Origin: Dactylorhiza incarnata
Lineage: Eukaryota > Streptophyta > Magnoliopsida > Asparagales > Orchidaceae
Length of the DNA: 64,000 nt
Assembly (NCBI GenBank): GCA_033032865.1
Contig: JAWHQI010000065.1
Location: 6,758,001-6,822,000 of the forward strand
Direction of reading: 5' to 3'
The translations under genes and the position numbers were made by a program. Every line of letters begins with the position of its first letter. Position 1 is the first letter of the stretch. Shown one piece after another: positions 63,301 to 64,000 of the stretch. The notes below the pieces were generated by a model. The model was given only the letters and a program-made list of their open reading frames with translations, had not been told where the DNA came from and made no database searches.

Positions 63301-63668
63301 TTAATGAACATTGTGTGGACGAAGCACATTGGTAGTTGTACTTATGTTTTGTGCTTTGAAATTTTATTCTAGATGTGATGTGTGAAACTAATTATAAGAT
63401 TACAATCTTAATATTGTTGTTACTATTTCATTACATATGTCATGTGTTTTGATTATTTCACTTGTATACTTTTATCAAAACACCTTATGCACACATCATT
63501 GTTTTTCATAAAGCTTCTACTCATGAGAATTGGATCCTAATGCAAAATTACATAATTATCTAAAACCTTGAGTAAAAGCACTAGATTGCAATGCATGATT
63601 TCTATAATGTTTTTTTTACTTAAAATACGAATTGGTTACATTGTAGCTATAATCTTTTTGAATATGTT
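60331..63668 (+). other. AT-rich copia-J interior without recognisable genes
   Basis: Short ORFs only. The phrase CCTGATAAGTCTTA...CATTGTG is repeated at about 63130 and 63290. A GC-richer island at 61840-62030 (GGAGGGTTCAAGTGGGGCC) stands out but encodes nothing I recognise. No pol motifs seen. Confidence 0.5.
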
Positions 63669-64000
63669 TGTTGGAATAGCCCATTTAGAGGGCCCATATC
63701 TGGGCCCATATATTCTTCCTTTCTTTAGTCCCACATCTTGTATAGGAATATTTCTCTCCTCCTCTCTCCTATATATATGTATTCCTCTTTGTATTTACAT
63801 ACATGAAATATACGCTCAAGTTTTCGCTCAATTCTACATGGTATCAGAGCGTACGATCCAAACTTGCGGTCTCAATCCCACGGTCTGCGACCTGCTGGCT
63901 CGCCTGCCCCTCTAACCGCAACCCCCCTGCGATCTCCCAAGTTTTAACCGCTTGCTCATCTCTCTCCCGTGGCCTCCTCTTCTCCTCCTCTTCTTGGCTC
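63669..64000 (+). mobile_element. Copia-G: start of a copia element, cut by window end
   Basis: LTR 63669-63838 (TGTTGGAATAGCCC...TTCTACA, 170 bp) with TATATATATG at 63770, followed at once by the primer site TGGTATCAGAGC (63839-63850) and a CT-rich leader. The LTR shares GGGCCC, TTTAGTCCCACAT and the leader words with copia-A, so it is the same family group. Confidence 0.85.

Larger units (their letters stand above)
57285..63668 (+). mobile_element. Copia-J: large copia-type element with a 1.56-kb LTR, gag present, pol not seen
   Basis: 5' LTR 57285-58842, primer site 58845-58856, gag 58892-60330. The rest, to the start of copia-G, is AT-rich with no RT, integrase or RNase H block that I could find. 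The AACGCC/GGCGTTA motif typical of its LTR reappears at 61083 and a half-motif near 62397, so at least that far belongs to it. The 3' LTR is not in the window, so the right boundary is a guess. Confidence 0.7.
49004..64000 (+). other. LPLA: Intron 3 or sequence beyond the gene (unterminated)
   Basis: Starts with GTATGT. No exon with the conserved C-terminal part was found to the right edge. Either intron 3 exceeds 15 kb or the gene has lost its 3' end through insertion. Confidence 0.55.

Overview
The window is nuclear DNA of a flowering plant with a repeat-rich genome. This rests on the element families present: copia and gypsy LTR retrotransposons with plant-type initiator-tRNA(Met) primer sites (TGGTATCAGAGC and variants), a hAT element with DUF659-type transposase, RTE-type LINEs and a PIF/Harbinger-like element. 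It also rests on one conserved plant protein-coding gene with canonical GT-AG introns. The species cannot be named from the sequence. I saw no rRNA, tRNA, CRISPR or bacterial-type feature.

The only host gene I can support is a lipoate-protein ligase A-like gene (BPL/LplA/LipB fold) on the + strand. Three exons are visible: 3679-3857, 30183-30421 and 48855-49003. They join in frame to 189 codons without a stop, and all their visible splice sites are canonical. The 3' exon(s) were not found and probably lie beyond base 64000. Intron 1 is 26.3 kb, intron 2 is 18.4 kb and intron 3 is at least 15 kb. Almost all of this is transposable element.

Layout. 1-1466: 5' end of a DNA transposon. 2033-3234: RTE LINE remnant. 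3613-3857: coding exon 1. Intron 1 holds one old copia (copia-F, 4168-29785, minus, target duplication AAATT). Inside copia-F sit copia-A (4327-14128, GAATC), which itself carries a hAT element (about 5172-9990, CCCACTCAT), and copia-E (17182-29149, CCTGA), which carries gypsy-A (18948-24331) and a solo LTR (25780-27231). With copia-F removed, intron 1 is about 0.7 kb. Exon 2 follows.

Intron 2 holds a Harbinger-like element with a captured gene fragment (30710-31568) and a minus-strand LINE (about 46230 down to 31715). That LINE is split by gypsy-H (31858-45241), which is itself split by gypsy-D, a chromovirus (33718-40991), and by a solo LTR (42221-42960). A copia gag remnant and a 131-bp RTE tail complete the intron. 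Exon 3 follows.

Intron 3 and beyond hold a gypsy-D-like fragment, copia-B, a pair of inverted Helitron-like ends, several minisatellites, a large copia with a 1558-bp LTR and a coiled-coil gag (copia-J), and the start of copia-G.

All element genes seen are broken by stops, frameshifts or deletions, except partial ones that leave the window. The elements have no joint function. They form a nested record of insertions into the introns of a gene that still looks translatable.
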